A stretch of 64,000 nucleotides of DNA, taken from positions 124,001-188,000 of the forward strand of contig NZ_JNNO01000043.1 of assembly GCF_000735585.1 (NCBI RefSeq), given 5' to 3'. The notes beneath the pieces are model-generated. The model saw only the letters and a program-made list of their open reading frames with translations. It made no database searches and was not told where the DNA came from. This DNA comes from Devosia sp. LC5. GTDB taxonomy: Bacteria > Pseudomonadota > Alphaproteobacteria > Rhizobiales > Devosiaceae. Below, piece by piece: positions 48,863 to 58,092 of this stretch. The position numbers and the translations under genes are program-made. Every line of letters starts with the position of its first letter. Position 1 is the first letter of the stretch.

Positions 48863-49845
48863 GTGCGGTACAACAGCGGCAGGTAAGCAGCGACGAAGAC
48901 GGGATGCGTCTTGATCGCTGGTTTGCGCAGAATTTTCCGCAGCTCGGTTTCGGGCGGCTGCAGAAGCTCATTCGCAATGGCGAAGTGCGGGTCGACAAGG
49001 GCCGTGTGCAGACCAGTACACGCCTTGCCGCCGGACAGACCGTGCGCATTCCACCGATCGATGATGCCGAAACGGTCAAGCCGGTGCGCGTCAATTCGGG
49101 CGATGCCCAATTCCTGCGTGACATCATCCTTTATGAGGACGAGGACATTTACGTCTTCAATAAGCCGCATGGCCTGGCTGTGCAGGGTGGCAGCGGCACG
49201 TTCCGCCATCTCGATGGCATGCTGAAAAGCCTGCCCAACAAGATCGGCGAGGCGCCGCGCCTGGTCCATCGCCTCGACCGCGACACCTCCGGTTGCCTGG
49301 TCGTCGCCAAGACGCAGTCGGCGGCCAGCCATTTTGGCGAAGTGTTCCGCTCGCGTTCGGCCAGGAAGATCTATTGGGCTGTGGTGGCGGGCAATCCCAA
49401 TCCGCGCCAGGGCGAAATCTCGTGTTTCCTCGCCAAGCAGGCGACGACCGATGGCGAGCAGATGGTGGTGGTCAAGAATGGCACGCCGGGCGCGCAGCAT
49501 TCGATGAGCTATTATTCGACCACCGATACGGCCAGTCGCCGCTTCGCCTGGGTCACGCTCAAGCCCGTAACCGGCCGCACGCACCAGTTGCGCGTGCATA
49601 TGGCCCAGCTCGGCACGCCAATCATTGGCGATCCGCGCTATTTCAATATCGAGAACTGGCAGGGCGCGCCCGGCCTGGGCGAGGGGCTGCAGCTGCATGC
49701 CCGGCGCATTGCCCTACCACTACGCAATGGCAAGCGGCTGGACGTGTCCGCGCCGCTGCCCCCGCATATGCGCGAGAGCTTTGATGCCTTGGGGTTCGAT
49801 CCCGACCGGTTCGATGTCAGCAAGGACCCGGAGGACGGCGCATGA
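48859..49845 (+). CDS. rluC: RluC/RluD family 23S rRNA pseudouridine synthase
   Basis: 328 residues. N-terminal S4 domain (DGMRLDRWFAQNFPQLGFGRLQKLIRNGEVRVDKGRV), then the synthase domain with IYVFNKPHGLAVQGGSG, catalytic Asp in LVHRLDRDTSGCLV, and LKPVTGRTHQLRVHMAQLGTPIIGDPRY. Isomerises uridines in 23S rRNA; the target site is not certain. ATGA overlaps on both sides. Confidence 0.9.
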   Translation: MSAVQQRQVSSDEDGMRLDRWFAQNFPQLGFGRLQKLIRNGEVRVDKGRVQTSTRLAAGQTVRIPPIDDAETVKPVRVNSGDAQFLRDIILYEDEDIYVFNKPHGLAVQGGSGTFRHLDGMLKSLPNKIGEAPRLVHRLDRDTSGCLVVAKTQSAASHFGEVFRSRSARKIYWAVVAGNPNPRQGEISCFLAKQATTDGEQMVVVKNGTPGAQHSMSYYSTTDTASRRFAWVTLKPVTGRTHQLRVHMAQLGTPIIGDPRYFNIENWQGAPGLGEGLQLHARRIALPLRNGKRLDVSAPLPPHMRESFDALGFDPDRFDVSKDPEDGA

Positions 49846-50504
49846 CGCTTGTCATGTTCGACATGGACGGCACGCTAATCGACACCCAGGCGCTGATCAC
49901 CGAGCACATGGCGACGACCTTTGCGGGGGCAGGGCTCGATGCGCCAAGCCCTGCCGAGTCGCGCCGCGTTATCGGGCTCTCGCTGCCGGTGGCCCTGGCG
50001 CGACTTGCCCGTACGGATGATCCGGTGCTTATCGACAAGCTGGTCGAGGACTATCGCAGCCACTATCGGGCTTCCGTGCTGACCCATAGCGACCGTGAAG
50101 GGCTGTTTCCCGGGGCTTTGGAGGCGCTACAGCGTCTGCAGCTATGGGATGGCATACGGTTGGGCATAGCCACAGGCAAGGGCCTCAACGGCGTCCATCG
50201 CATCACCGGCAACCACAATATCGCCGACTACTTCGTCACCTTGCAGACTCCGGACCACAACCCATCCAAGCCGCATCCGGGCATGCTGCTGCGCGCCATG
50301 GCGGAAACCGGGGCGCTGCCGCGCGAGACGGTGATGATCGGCGACACGACATTCGATATCGAAATGGGCAAGGCTGCCGGCGCCTGGGCCATTGGGGTGA
50401 GCTGGGGCTATCATGAGCCGGCCGAGTTGATTGCGGCCGGCGCCGATATCATGATCGACCGCTTCGACGAACTCGACGCGGCGATCCGCAAGGTTTTGGA
50501 GTAG
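49842..50504 (+). CDS. HAD hydrolase, phosphoglycolate phosphatase-like
   Basis: 220 residues. All four HAD motifs: DMDGTLIDT (nucleophile Asp near 7), IATGKG, KPHPGML with Lys, and MIGDTTFDIEMGKAAG. The cap is the small helical type. Likely substrate class: small phosphate esters. The link to rluC and atp12 by tight spacing is common in alphaproteobacteria. Confidence 0.88.
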   Translation: MTLVMFDMDGTLIDTQALITEHMATTFAGAGLDAPSPAESRRVIGLSLPVALARLARTDDPVLIDKLVEDYRSHYRASVLTHSDREGLFPGALEALQRLQLWDGIRLGIATGKGLNGVHRITGNHNIADYFVTLQTPDHNPSKPHPGMLLRAMAETGALPRETVMIGDTTFDIEMGKAAGAWAIGVSWGYHEPAELIAAGADIMIDRFDELDAAIRKVLE

Positions 50505-50507
50505 GCC

Positions 50508-51287
50508 ATGCGCGACCAGCTGGAAGATGCCCACAAGCACATCGACGACGGCTATGGCCGGGCGCAGCATGCCAATCGGGTGGAACTGCCCAAGCGGTTC
50601 TACAAGGATGTTGGTGTAGCGCCGGTCGATGGCGGCTTCGCCGTCACGCTGGATGGGCGGCAGGTGCACACGCCCGGCAAGAAAATTCCGGTCGTAGTGC
50701 CCGCGGCAGCCATTGCCACTACCATGGCGGAAGAATGGGCCGCGCAGGCAGAGTTCATCAACCCGGCGACCATGCCCATGGTGAGGTTGATCAATTCGGC
50801 GGTGGAAAGCGGGAACGAAACCATCCCCGCCTTCCGCCAGGAGATCGTCAAGTTCGCCGCCAGCGATCTGATGCTCTATCGCGCCGATGCGCCGCAGGAA
50901 TTGGTCAGCGAACAGGAACTGGTGTGGGACAACGCGCTGGTTAAGCTCGCGCGGCACTTCGGCGTGCGGTTCCAGCCCACGATCGGCATTATCCATCAGG
51001 CGCAGCCGCAGGCGAGCCTGGACCGTCTTGCCGAGACGCTGGATGGCGAAAATCTCTTTGTCCTCACCGCACTCGTCAACATAACGGGGCTCACGGGATC
51101 GGGGCTGCTGGCCATCGGGCTGTGGCACCGGCTGTTTAGCGCCGACGAGGTGTGGCAGGCGGCGCATGTCGACGAGGATTATCAGATCGGCCTATGGGGC
51201 CAGGACGAGGAAGCGGCAGCCCGCCGGGCACAACGGCGGGTCGAATTCGACACTGCCGTGGCCGTGCTGGACGCGTTGCGGGCCTAG
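50508..51287 (+). CDS. ATP12-family F1-ATPase assembly chaperone
   Basis: 259 residues. KRFYKDVGVAPVDGGFAVTLDGRQVHTPGKKIPVVVPA near 30, AAEWAAQ-type helix, then the conserved PQELVSEQELVWDNALVKLARHFGVRF. Mitochondrial Atp12 binds the alpha subunit of F1 and alphaproteobacterial homologues are ancestral to it. 3 nt after the HAD gene; its TAG stop shares CTAG with the convergent gene. Confidence 0.92.
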   Translation: MRDQLEDAHKHIDDGYGRAQHANRVELPKRFYKDVGVAPVDGGFAVTLDGRQVHTPGKKIPVVVPAAAIATTMAEEWAAQAEFINPATMPMVRLINSAVESGNETIPAFRQEIVKFAASDLMLYRADAPQELVSEQELVWDNALVKLARHFGVRFQPTIGIIHQAQPQASLDRLAETLDGENLFVLTALVNITGLTGSGLLAIGLWHRLFSADEVWQAAHVDEDYQIGLWGQDEEAAARRAQRRVEFDTAVAVLDALRA

Positions 51288-51640
51288 ATAGCTCGGGGCT
51301 TGCCGGCAATTTCGGCCCCATGCAGAGCGATAATTTCGGCCATCTCCGCCGCTTCCTCACCCTCCAGCGGGCATACAAGGGTCGCGCCTGCTTCGATGGC
51401 CTGGTCGACCACCAAAGCCCGGCGGCTGGCTATGGCGATTGGCGCGGCGATCCCCGCATCGATTAACGCCTCGATGGCCGGAACAATGCAGTCCAGTTCG
51501 CGCTGAACGCTGGCCGTGTCCTCGCTCGCCAATTCAATGATTTCGGCCCCGCCCGCCAGTGCCGCCCGGGCGCGGGACAGGACATCGACCCCGGTGACGA
51601 CACGGGCAATGACGGGCGGTCTGAATGCGGAAGCGGGCAT
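51284..51640 (-). CDS. Half-length DHPS-like protein, degenerate active site
   Basis: 118 residues. The sequence VDVLSRARAALAGGAEIIELASEDT...SVQRELDCIVPAIEALIDAG...PIAIASRRALVVDQAIEAGATLVCP runs in parallel with the N-terminal half of dihydropteroate synthase. There the equivalents are GADIIDIGGEST, SVEEEL..VIPVIEAL and ISIDT...AGADIIND. The EST motif is EDT with the following PGA loop missing, SIDT is AIAS, and the C-terminal half with the pterin-site residues is absent. So it is unlikely to make dihydropteroate. It lies 26 nt after cysW on the same strand, where cysA normally sits. The assignment is an inference from motif order. Confidence 0.5.
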   Translation of the reverse strand: MPASAFRPPVIARVVTGVDVLSRARAALAGGAEIIELASEDTASVQRELDCIVPAIEALIDAGIAAPIAIASRRALVVDQAIEAGATLVCPLEGEEAAEMAEIIALHGAEIAGKPRAI

Positions 51641-51666
51641 GCCGAGAGCCTACCGGCCCACCGCCA

Positions 51667-52482
51667 TCATTGCCAGCCGCGAGATTCCAGCGTCGACTTC
51701 AAAATCAGCGTCACCACGGCGATCAGGGCGAGCGTCGATGACGCCGCGAAAGCCCCGGTGACGTTGAAATCGTTGAACAGCTGGCTGATCTGCAGGGGCA
51801 GGGTGTTGGTCTGGCCGCGGATGGAACCGGAGACGACCGAGACGGCGCCGAATTCGCCCATCACCCGGGCATTGGTGAGTACTGCACCATAGACGATGGC
51901 CCAGCGGATATTGGGCAGGGTGACGAAGCGGAACATCTGCCAGCCATTGGCGCCGAGCGAGAGCGCGGCTTCCTCGTCCTCGGTGCCTTGCTGCTGCATG
52001 AGCGGGATGAGTTCGCGGGCCACGAAAGGCGCAGTGACAAACAGGCTGACCAGGATGATTGCCGTGACGGTGAACATGAGCTGAATGCCCATGCCCTGCA
52101 GCACCGGGCCGAGCAGGCCCTGGCCGCCATAGAGGAAGAGATAGACCACGCCGGCAACGATGGGACTGACCGCGGCAGGTAGCTCGATGACGGTGATGAC
52201 CAACTGGCGTCCGCGAAACCGAAACCGGGTGGCCAGCCAGGCCACGCAAATGCCGATGACGATATTGATCGGCACGACGATGACCGCCGTGAGCACGGTG
52301 AGGCCGATGGCGTGCAGCGTGGTCCGTTCTAGGATATTGGCGAAATAGACACCGACGCCCTCGCGCAGCGCGTAGGCGAAGATAAGCGCAATCGGCACCA
52401 CCAGGATCAGCGCCGAGAGGACCACGGCGAGGCCGATCAGGGTGATTTCGGCGGGGGATCGGGTGTGGACGCGCGTCGTCAT
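51667..52482 (-). CDS. cysW: Sulfate/thiosulfate ABC transporter permease CysW
   Basis: 271 residues, six helices. The EAA loop (EDEEAALSLGANGWQMFRFVTLPNIRWAIVYGAVLTNARVMGEFGAVSVVSG) contacts the ATPase. The closing GEFGAVSVVSGSIRGQTNTLPLQI is typical of CysW. It starts 2 nt after cysT. Confidence 0.93.
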   Translation of the reverse strand: MTTRVHTRSPAEITLIGLAVVLSALILVVPIALIFAYALREGVGVYFANILERTTLHAIGLTVLTAVIVVPINIVIGICVAWLATRFRFRGRQLVITVIELPAAVSPIVAGVVYLFLYGGQGLLGPVLQGMGIQLMFTVTAIILVSLFVTAPFVARELIPLMQQQGTEDEEAALSLGANGWQMFRFVTLPNIRWAIVYGAVLTNARVMGEFGAVSVVSGSIRGQTNTLPLQISQLFNDFNVTGAFAASSTLALIAVVTLILKSTLESRGWQ

Positions 52483-52484
52483 GG

Positions 52485-53321
52485 TCAGGTGCTCCGGTCC
52501 GCGTAGCGGACTTGCCAGGACTGCAGCGTATTGGTGGCGAGCAGGGTGAGGAAGGCGGCGAGGAGGAGGACGAAGGCCAGGGCCGCCGCGCCTTCATAAC
52601 TGTATTCATCGAGGCGGATGAAGATCAGCAGCGAGACGATTTCCGTCAGGCCGGGCAGGTTGCCCGCGATGAACACGACTGCGCCAAATTCGCCTAGCGA
52701 ACGGGCAAAGGACAGCACACAGCCGGTCATGAAGGCCGGCAGGATGGTGGGCCAGATAACGCGGGCAAAGACTTGCCAGCCGGTGGCGCCCAACGTCTTG
52801 GCGGCTTCCTCATAGCCTGCCTCCACGTCTTCGAGGACCGGCTGGATGGTGCGGACGACGAAGGGAATGGAGGTAAAGCTCATGGCAATGATAATGCCGA
52901 GCTGGGTGTAATTGACCTTGAAGCCAATGGGCTCGAGCAATTGGCCATACCAGCCGGTTTGCGCGAACAGTGTTACGAGGACGAGGCCGGCAACTGCGGT
53001 GGGCAGGGCGAAGGGCAGATCGACCAGCGCGTCGAGCAGGCGCTTGCCGGGGAAGCTGTAGCGGGTGAGCACCCAGGCAAGCAGCAGGCCGAAAAAGCCA
53101 TTGAAAACAGTGGCGGCAAGGGCCGAGCTGAAGGTAATGCGATAGGCGGCCAGCGAGCGGTTGGACGCGACGATGCGCCAGAATTCTGGCCAGCCCATGC
53201 CGCCCACCTTGAGCAACATGGCCAGCAGCGGCAGCACGATGATAATCGTCAGATAGAGCATGGAGACGCCCAGCGTCAGCCCGAAGCCGGGCAGGAGGTG
53301 CTTGCTGCGTCGCGATGCCAT
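52485..53321 (-). CDS. cysT: Sulfate/thiosulfate ABC transporter permease CysT
   Basis: 278 residues, six helices, with FGLTLGVSMLYLTIIIVLPLLAML at the start. The LGATGWQVFARVIWPTILPAFMTGCVLSFARSLGEFGAVVFIAGNLPG ATPase-coupling loop is present. Partner of CysW in the inner membrane. Confidence 0.93.
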   Translation of the reverse strand: MASRRSKHLLPGFGLTLGVSMLYLTIIIVLPLLAMLLKVGGMGWPEFWRIVASNRSLAAYRITFSSALAATVFNGFFGLLLAWVLTRYSFPGKRLLDALVDLPFALPTAVAGLVLVTLFAQTGWYGQLLEPIGFKVNYTQLGIIIAMSFTSIPFVVRTIQPVLEDVEAGYEEAAKTLGATGWQVFARVIWPTILPAFMTGCVLSFARSLGEFGAVVFIAGNLPGLTEIVSLLIFIRLDEYSYEGAAALAFVLLLAAFLTLLATNTLQSWQVRYADRST

Positions 53322-53390
53322 CTTGGTCCTTCAAATGGTTTTGGCGTGGCAGAGGCCACGCCAGGATTTTGTGCTGGTGCGCGGCGGTGC

Positions 53391-54374
53391 CTACTGGTTC
53401 AAGAACACCTTGTCGAGCAGGCCACCATCGGCGAAATGCTCTTCGCTGACCTTTTCCCAGCCACCGAAAGCGTCTTCCACAGTGACGAGGCGAACGGCGG
53501 GAAAGTCGGCGGCGTGGGCAGCGGCGACGGTCTCGTCATTGACGCGGTGGAAGTTGGCGGCGGCGACTTCCTGGCCTTCGGGTGTGAAGAGGAAATCGAG
53601 ATAGGCCTTGGCCACCTCACGGCTGCCGCGGCTATCGACGACCTTGTCGACGATAGCGACCGGGAATTCGGACAGGAAGCTGACCGAGGGGATCACGGCT
53701 TCATATTTGTCGGCACCGAGCTGCTTACGCACGGCAAGCACTTCGGCCTCGAAAGTCACCAGCACGTCGCCAAGCTGGCGCTCGGCAAAGGCGGTGGTGG
53801 CGGCGCGCCCGCCGGTTTCAAAGACTGGAACGTTGTTGAACAGCTTGGTGAGGAAGGCCTCGATCTGGGCCTCGTCGCCAGCATATTCCTCCGTCGCCCA
53901 GGCGCGGGCCGCAAGGTAGGTGTAACGGCCATTGCCGGAGGTCTTGGGATTGGGAAAAATCACCTGCACGCCATCGGCGGCCAGATCGCCCCAGTCACTG
54001 ATACCTTTGGGATTGCCGGCGCGCACGAGAAATGCGGGGAAGGAGTAGAACGGGGCCGCATTGTTGGGAAACTGAGTGGCCCAATCGGCAGAGACGGCGC
54101 CGCCTTCGACGAGCTTGTCGATGTCGGTCACCTGGTTGAAGGTTACCACATCGGCGGCCAGACCCTCCAGAATGGCGCGGGCCTGGGTGGAGGTGCCGGC
54201 ATGGGATTGGTTGACAGTTACCGTCGCGCCCGACGCCGCATAGGCCGCATTCTCGGCCTCGAACAGCTCGCGCGCAATGTCGTAGGACGCGTTGAGGATG
54301 TCGGTGGGCTGGGCGAAGGCAGCGGGGGTGCCAAGTCCGAAGGCCAGGATGGCGGTGGCAAGAAACTTGTTCAT
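53391..54374 (-). CDS. sbp: Periplasmic sulfate-binding protein
   Basis: 327 residues from the ATG at 54374; a 13-codon longer frame lacks a signal start. Signal peptide MNKFLATAILAFGLGTPAAFAQ, then ILNASYDIARELFEAEN, the oxyanion-binding NQSHAGTSTQARAI, and IFPNPKTSGNGRYTYLAARAWA. Delivers sulfate or thiosulfate to CysTW. First gene of the operon. Confidence 0.93.
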   Translation of the reverse strand: MNKFLATAILAFGLGTPAAFAQPTDILNASYDIARELFEAENAAYAASGATVTVNQSHAGTSTQARAILEGLAADVVTFNQVTDIDKLVEGGAVSADWATQFPNNAAPFYSFPAFLVRAGNPKGISDWGDLAADGVQVIFPNPKTSGNGRYTYLAARAWATEEYAGDEAQIEAFLTKLFNNVPVFETGGRAATTAFAERQLGDVLVTFEAEVLAVRKQLGADKYEAVIPSVSFLSEFPVAIVDKVVDSRGSREVAKAYLDFLFTPEGQEVAAANFHRVNDETVAAAHAADFPAVRLVTVEDAFGGWEKVSEEHFADGGLLDKVFLNQ

Positions 54375-54550
54375 GTGACGCTGAAACTCCGAAGACGCGT
54401 ACTCGTTGGGCATTCTGATGCAATGGACACGCTCGCGGCGTCAAAGGCTAAAGTCTTGGTTTGGATGAGTAATTTATAGAGCTGATCCGAAGGGCAAAGA
54501 CGTTGCGCCGCGATGGCCGGCGGCGCGATAACGTTCCGGAACGCTCCCGG

Positions 54551-54590
54551 TAGGCCCATCCTCAGCTTGTCGAAGGACGAGGTCGTGGCA
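54551..54590. repeat. Solitary arm of the palindromic repeat
   Basis: 40 nt closely matching 6793-6832, sharing the 19-nt core TGTCGAAGGACGAGGTCGT and the following GGCA; the inverted partner arm is missing here. Confidence 0.7.
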
Positions 54591-54641
54591 CACCTGCCTG
54601 GAGTGTGTACGGGGTGCTGCGGTGGGTGGTCACTGGACATA

Positions 54642-54672
54642 GAAAAAGACCGCCCGATCAGGAGCGGCCTTC
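54642..54672 (-). terminator. Terminator after rimO
   Basis: In the - direction the stem AGGCCGC/GCGGTCT (one G-T pair) is followed by TTTTTC. Confidence 0.75.
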
Positions 54673-54706
54673 TGCATTTGAATCCGAAAACCAGCGTAAC
54701 CCGCTG

Positions 54707-56038
54707 CTAGTTCAGCGCTTTCGCCGGCTCTGCGAACAGATCATACTCATCGCTACCGGTAACCGTTACCGAAACCATGTCGCCGATCTTGATGCCGTCG
54801 GCCTTGGATACGATGACCTGGCCGTCAATGTCCGGGGCGTCCCACTTGGAGCGGGCGATGACACGGTTATTGTCAGGGTCGACATCGTCGACCAGCACGT
54901 CAATGGTGCGGCCGACTTTTTTGGCGAGCTGGCCGGCCGAGACATTCTGCGCCACTTCCATCAGTCGCTCCCAGCGATCCTGCGCCACGTCGTCCGGCAC
55001 GATACCGTCGAGTTCGTTGGCTGGAGCGCCAGTAACGGGTTCGTATTTGAAGCAGCCGGCGCGGTCGATCTCGGCTTCCTCGATGAAGTCGAGCATCATC
55101 TCGAAATCGTCCTCGGTCTCGCCGGGAAAGCCGACGATGAAGTTGGAACGCACAGTCAGATCAGGGACTTGGCGCTTCCAGTCGAGAATACGATTCAACG
55201 TCTTTTCCTGATGCGCCGGGCGCCGCATGGCCTTGAGCACCTTGGGGGAGGCGTGCTGGAAAGGAATATCCAGATAGGGCAGGACCAGGCCTTCGGCCAT
55301 CAGTTCCATCACTGCGTCGACATGCGGGTAGGGGTACACATAGTGCAGGCGCACCCAAGCGCCGAGTTGGCCCAGTTCCTTGGCCAGATCATAGAACTTG
55401 GCCTTGACCGGGCGGCCGCGGTAATTGCTCTCGGCATATTTGATATCGACGCCATAGGCGCTGGTGTCCTGGGAGATGACCAGCAGTTCCTTGACGCCGC
55501 CACGGATCAGGCCCTCGGCCTCGCCCAGAATGCCGGCGGCGGGGCGGGAGGCCAGGTCGCCACGAATCTGGGGGATGATGCAGAAGGAGCAACGATTGTT
55601 GCAGCCTTCGGAAATCTTCAGATACGCGTAATGGCGCGGGGTGAGCTTGAGGCCCTGTTCGGGAACAAGGTCGATGAACTTGTTCGGCACGGGCGGCAGA
55701 TGCTCGTGCACCGCGCTGACCACATTCTCGTATTGATGCGGGCCGGAAATGGCGAGCACCGAGGGATGGGTCTTGCGGATCAGCTCTTCCTCGACACCCA
55801 GGCACCCGGTGACGATGACGCGGCCGTTCTCGTTGAGGGCTTCGCCGATAGCTTCGAGCGATTCCTGCTTGGCGGAATCAAGGAAGCCGCAGGTATTGAC
55901 CAGCACGATATCGGCACCGGCATAGTCGCGCGAAAACGAATAGCCCTGCGAGCGCAGGGTGGACATGATGCGCTCGCTGTCGACGAGGGCTTTGGGGCAG
56001 CCGAGGCTGACGAGGCCAATTTTTGGCGCTTGGCTCAT
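54707..56038 (-). CDS. rimO: Ribosomal protein S12 methylthiotransferase RimO
   Basis: 443 residues from [22 protein letters not shown]; a longer frame starting MTRPTNP is less likely. The N-terminal cluster cysteines are C14, C50 and C79; the radical SAM cluster is C146, C150, C153 ([17 protein letters not shown]). A TRAM domain ends the protein. It adds a methylthio group to Asp89 of S12. That target Asp (RVRDLPG) is conserved in the rpsL of this window, directly after the unusual Arg88. Confidence 0.95.
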   Translation of the reverse strand: MSQAPKIGLVSLGCPKALVDSERIMSTLRSQGYSFSRDYAGADIVLVNTCGFLDSAKQESLEAIGEALNENGRVIVTGCLGVEEELIRKTHPSVLAISGPHQYENVVSAVHEHLPPVPNKFIDLVPEQGLKLTPRHYAYLKISEGCNNRCSFCIIPQIRGDLASRPAAGILGEAEGLIRGGVKELLVISQDTSAYGVDIKYAESNYRGRPVKAKFYDLAKELGQLGAWVRLHYVYPYPHVDAVMELMAEGLVLPYLDIPFQHASPKVLKAMRRPAHQEKTLNRILDWKRQVPDLTVRSNFIVGFPGETEDDFEMMLDFIEEAEIDRAGCFKYEPVTGAPANELDGIVPDDVAQDRWERLMEVAQNVSAGQLAKKVGRTIDVLVDDVDPDNNRVIARSKWDAPDIDGQVIVSKADGIKIGDMVSVTVTGSDEYDLFAEPAKALN

Positions 56039-56303
56039 GTGAGCAGGATTTCCAATGCGTGGATTTGTTGGGCGCGTCATATAGAAAGTTTGACGGTTAC
56101 GCAATGTGACCGTCCCTCGCCTCGCGCGGGGCTGACCTGCCCATGATGGCGAACACGGCATCTTGAACGCGCGAAAAGGTGAACAGTGCGTCCGGTATTG
56201 TTCGGGTTTTCGCTTGCAAGCGGTTGAGTTAGTGGAGAATTTGCCTAAGCGTCACCGGGATTCCCTCCCTGCGCAGCATTCCAACGCTCACAAGGAAATC
56301 TGA

Positions 56304-56681
56304 ATGTTCGATCGTCTCTCCGCCTACGCGCCGCAGGCCCTCGCCGTGCTGCGCATTGTTGCTGCCTTGCTATTTCTCGCCCATGGCACGCAAAAGATTC
56401 TGGGTTTCCCGGCCAGCGAAATGAACCCGCCCGCCTTCTCGATCTTCTGGACCGCCGGCATCATCGAAATCGTCACCGGTATCCTGATCGCTATCGGCTT
56501 TTTCACCCGCCCGGCTGCCTTCATCGCTTCGGGCACCATGGCTTTTGCCTATTTCATGGTCCATGCGCCCAATAGCTTCTTCCCCGTCAACAATGGCGGC
56601 GACGGCGCCGTCCTGTTCTGCTTCTTCTTCCTGTACCTGGTGTTTGCCGGTCCGGGTGCCTGGAGCGTCAACAAGCGGTAG
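56304..56681 (+). CDS. DoxX family membrane protein
   Basis: 125 residues, four helices. LRIVAALLFLAHGTQKILGFP is the DoxX start; GILIAIGFFTRPAAFIASGTMAFAYFMVHAP follows. Members are linked to redox and quinone reactions, but the individual role is unknown. AAGGAAA ribosome site. A perfect hairpin terminator follows. Confidence 0.85.
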   Translation: MFDRLSAYAPQALAVLRIVAALLFLAHGTQKILGFPASEMNPPAFSIFWTAGIIEIVTGILIAIGFFTRPAAFIASGTMAFAYFMVHAPNSFFPVNNGGDGAVLFCFFFLYLVFAGPGAWSVNKR

Positions 56682-56696
56682 GCTTGCGACGGTAAC

Positions 56697-56740
56697 AAAA
56701 AAAACCCGCCGGGACATGGGTCCCGGCGGGTTTTTTGTAT
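56697..56740. terminator. Bidirectional terminator
   Basis: Perfect 15-bp stem AAAACCCGCCGGGAC/GTCCCGGCGGGTTTT (56701-56734) with an ATGG loop; A- and T-runs on both sides serve the doxX gene and the convergent DUF4282 gene. Confidence 0.95.
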
Positions 56741-56753
56741 CCGGACTCCGTTG

Positions 56754-57293
56754 TCAGCTCGCGTCTTTGGGCGGCGGGGTGCGCTTGGCGGTGCGGCGGG
56801 GCTTGAAGACTTCCCCGGAACTGGTGGCCGGTGCGCGCGGCGCATCGGGCGAGGGCTGGGCAGGCGGCACATACGGCGCCGGGTCGGTAGCCGGGGTGAT
56901 ATATTCGTCGGCCTCGGCATAGTCGGCGTCTTCGCCTTCTTCGGCGAGGTCGCGAATGGCATCGCGCACTTCATCGAGCAGCGAGGCCGAATAGCGCGAG
57001 CGGTTGACTGTCTCTCCGCTCGCCTCATTGGTCTTGAACCAGACCAGCAGCGCCTCGCAGGCAATGCGCAGGCTGACCAGCGAGAGCAGGCCGAACACGG
57101 CGATTTCGAGCAGACCCCACAGGCCATTGCCGAAGCCGAAACCAAAGCTCCAGAACAAATGGCTGACGGCCCAAAGCAGAATGCCGGCCAATCCCAAAGC
57201 GTAGAGAATTGGCACCAGCTTAGGCGACAGGATCGCGTCGAGCCGGAACAGGGTTTGGCGCGTAAACAGGCGCTTCAGATCATCCAGGGTCAT
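56754..57293 (-). CDS. DUF4282 domain membrane protein
   Basis: 179 residues. Two hydrophobic helices (VPILYALGLAGILLWAVSHLFW and LWGLLEIAVFGLLSLVSLRIACEALLVWF) flank the DUF4282 pattern. A long acidic then Pro/Ala-rich tail follows, ending in a basic cluster (RRTAKRTPPPKDAS). Function unknown; the tail is probably disordered and cytoplasmic. Confidence 0.7.
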   Translation of the reverse strand: MTLDDLKRLFTRQTLFRLDAILSPKLVPILYALGLAGILLWAVSHLFWSFGFGFGNGLWGLLEIAVFGLLSLVSLRIACEALLVWFKTNEASGETVNRSRYSASLLDEVRDAIRDLAEEGEDADYAEADEYITPATDPAPYVPPAQPSPDAPRAPATSSGEVFKPRRTAKRTPPPKDAS

Positions 57294-57343
57294 TTCAGGC
57301 TCCTTCCGAGGCTCGATCCGAGCTTAACCGCAACTTGGGCAAG

Positions 57344-58090
57344 TCAGCTAGCCGAAACAAGACTTTCCGTTGCCGAACTCATTGTCGGCCCAAAGCGCTG
57401 TTCGAAGCACAAGCGCAACACCGAATCGACTTCGGGCATGGAGGCGAGCTGGCCCAGATCCTCAAAACTGGTGACGCCCTGGTCGGTAATGCCGCAGGGA
57501 ACGATGCCGTCGTAATGGCTGAGATTGGGATCCACATTGAGCGAAATGCCGTGGAAGGTGACCCATTTGGAGACGCGCACGCCGATGGCGGCGATCTTGT
57601 CTTCCTTGCCCACTCCCTTGTCCGGCCGGCCGACCCACACGCCAATCCGGCCCGCACGGCGTTCGCCGACGATATTGTGGGCGGCCAATGTATCGATGAC
57701 CCAGCCTTCGAGCCCTTGCACGAGGCAACGGATATCGCGGCCGCGTTCGCGCAGGTCGAGCATGATATAGGCCACGCGCTGGCCAGGGCCATGATAGGTA
57801 TATTGCCCGCCGCGCCCGGCATCATAGACCGGCAAACGGTCCGACAATAGATCGCCCGGCACTGCCGAGGTGCCAGCCGTGTAAAGGGCAGGGTGCTCCA
57901 GCAGCCACACGGCTTCGCCCGCCTCGCCGGCCGCAATGGCCGCAGCACGGGCCTGCATGGCGGCAAGCGCCGCCGGGTAGGGCACGGGTTCGGATGAAAT
58001 CAGCCACTCCACCGGCTTATGGTCTGCGCGGATGAGTTTGCTGGCGCTGTCGCAGCTGCCAGGTTGTGTTGTTAACGCTTCCATAACCAT
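57344..58090 (-). CDS. lipB: Octanoyl-(acyl carrier protein):protein N-octanoyltransferase
   Basis: 248 residues (246 if the second ATG at 58084 is used). [17 protein letters not shown], the catalytic Lys in [29 protein letters not shown] and the catalytic Cys in PCGI are present. Transfers octanoyl from ACP to lipoyl domains. Its start is 2 nt from that of the divergent fliN-like gene, so one promoter must lie within coding sequence. Confidence 0.93.
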   Translation of the reverse strand: MVMEALTTQPGSCDSASKLIRADHKPVEWLISSEPVPYPAALAAMQARAAAIAAGEAGEAVWLLEHPALYTAGTSAVPGDLLSDRLPVYDAGRGGQYTYHGPGQRVAYIMLDLRERGRDIRCLVQGLEGWVIDTLAAHNIVGERRAGRIGVWVGRPDKGVGKEDKIAAIGVRVSKWVTFHGISLNVDPNLSHYDGIVPCGITDQGVTSFEDLGQLASMPEVDSVLRLCFEQRFGPTMSSATESLVSAS

Positions 58091-58092
58091 AG

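Larger units (their letters stand above)
54375..54706. other. Intergenic region between sbp and rimO
   Basis: 332 nt without a gene. It holds the rimO terminator (54642-54672), a single arm of the palindromic repeat (54551-54590) and an AT-rich stretch at 54440-54485 that may carry the sbp promoter. No SAM riboswitch pattern seen. Confidence 0.5.
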
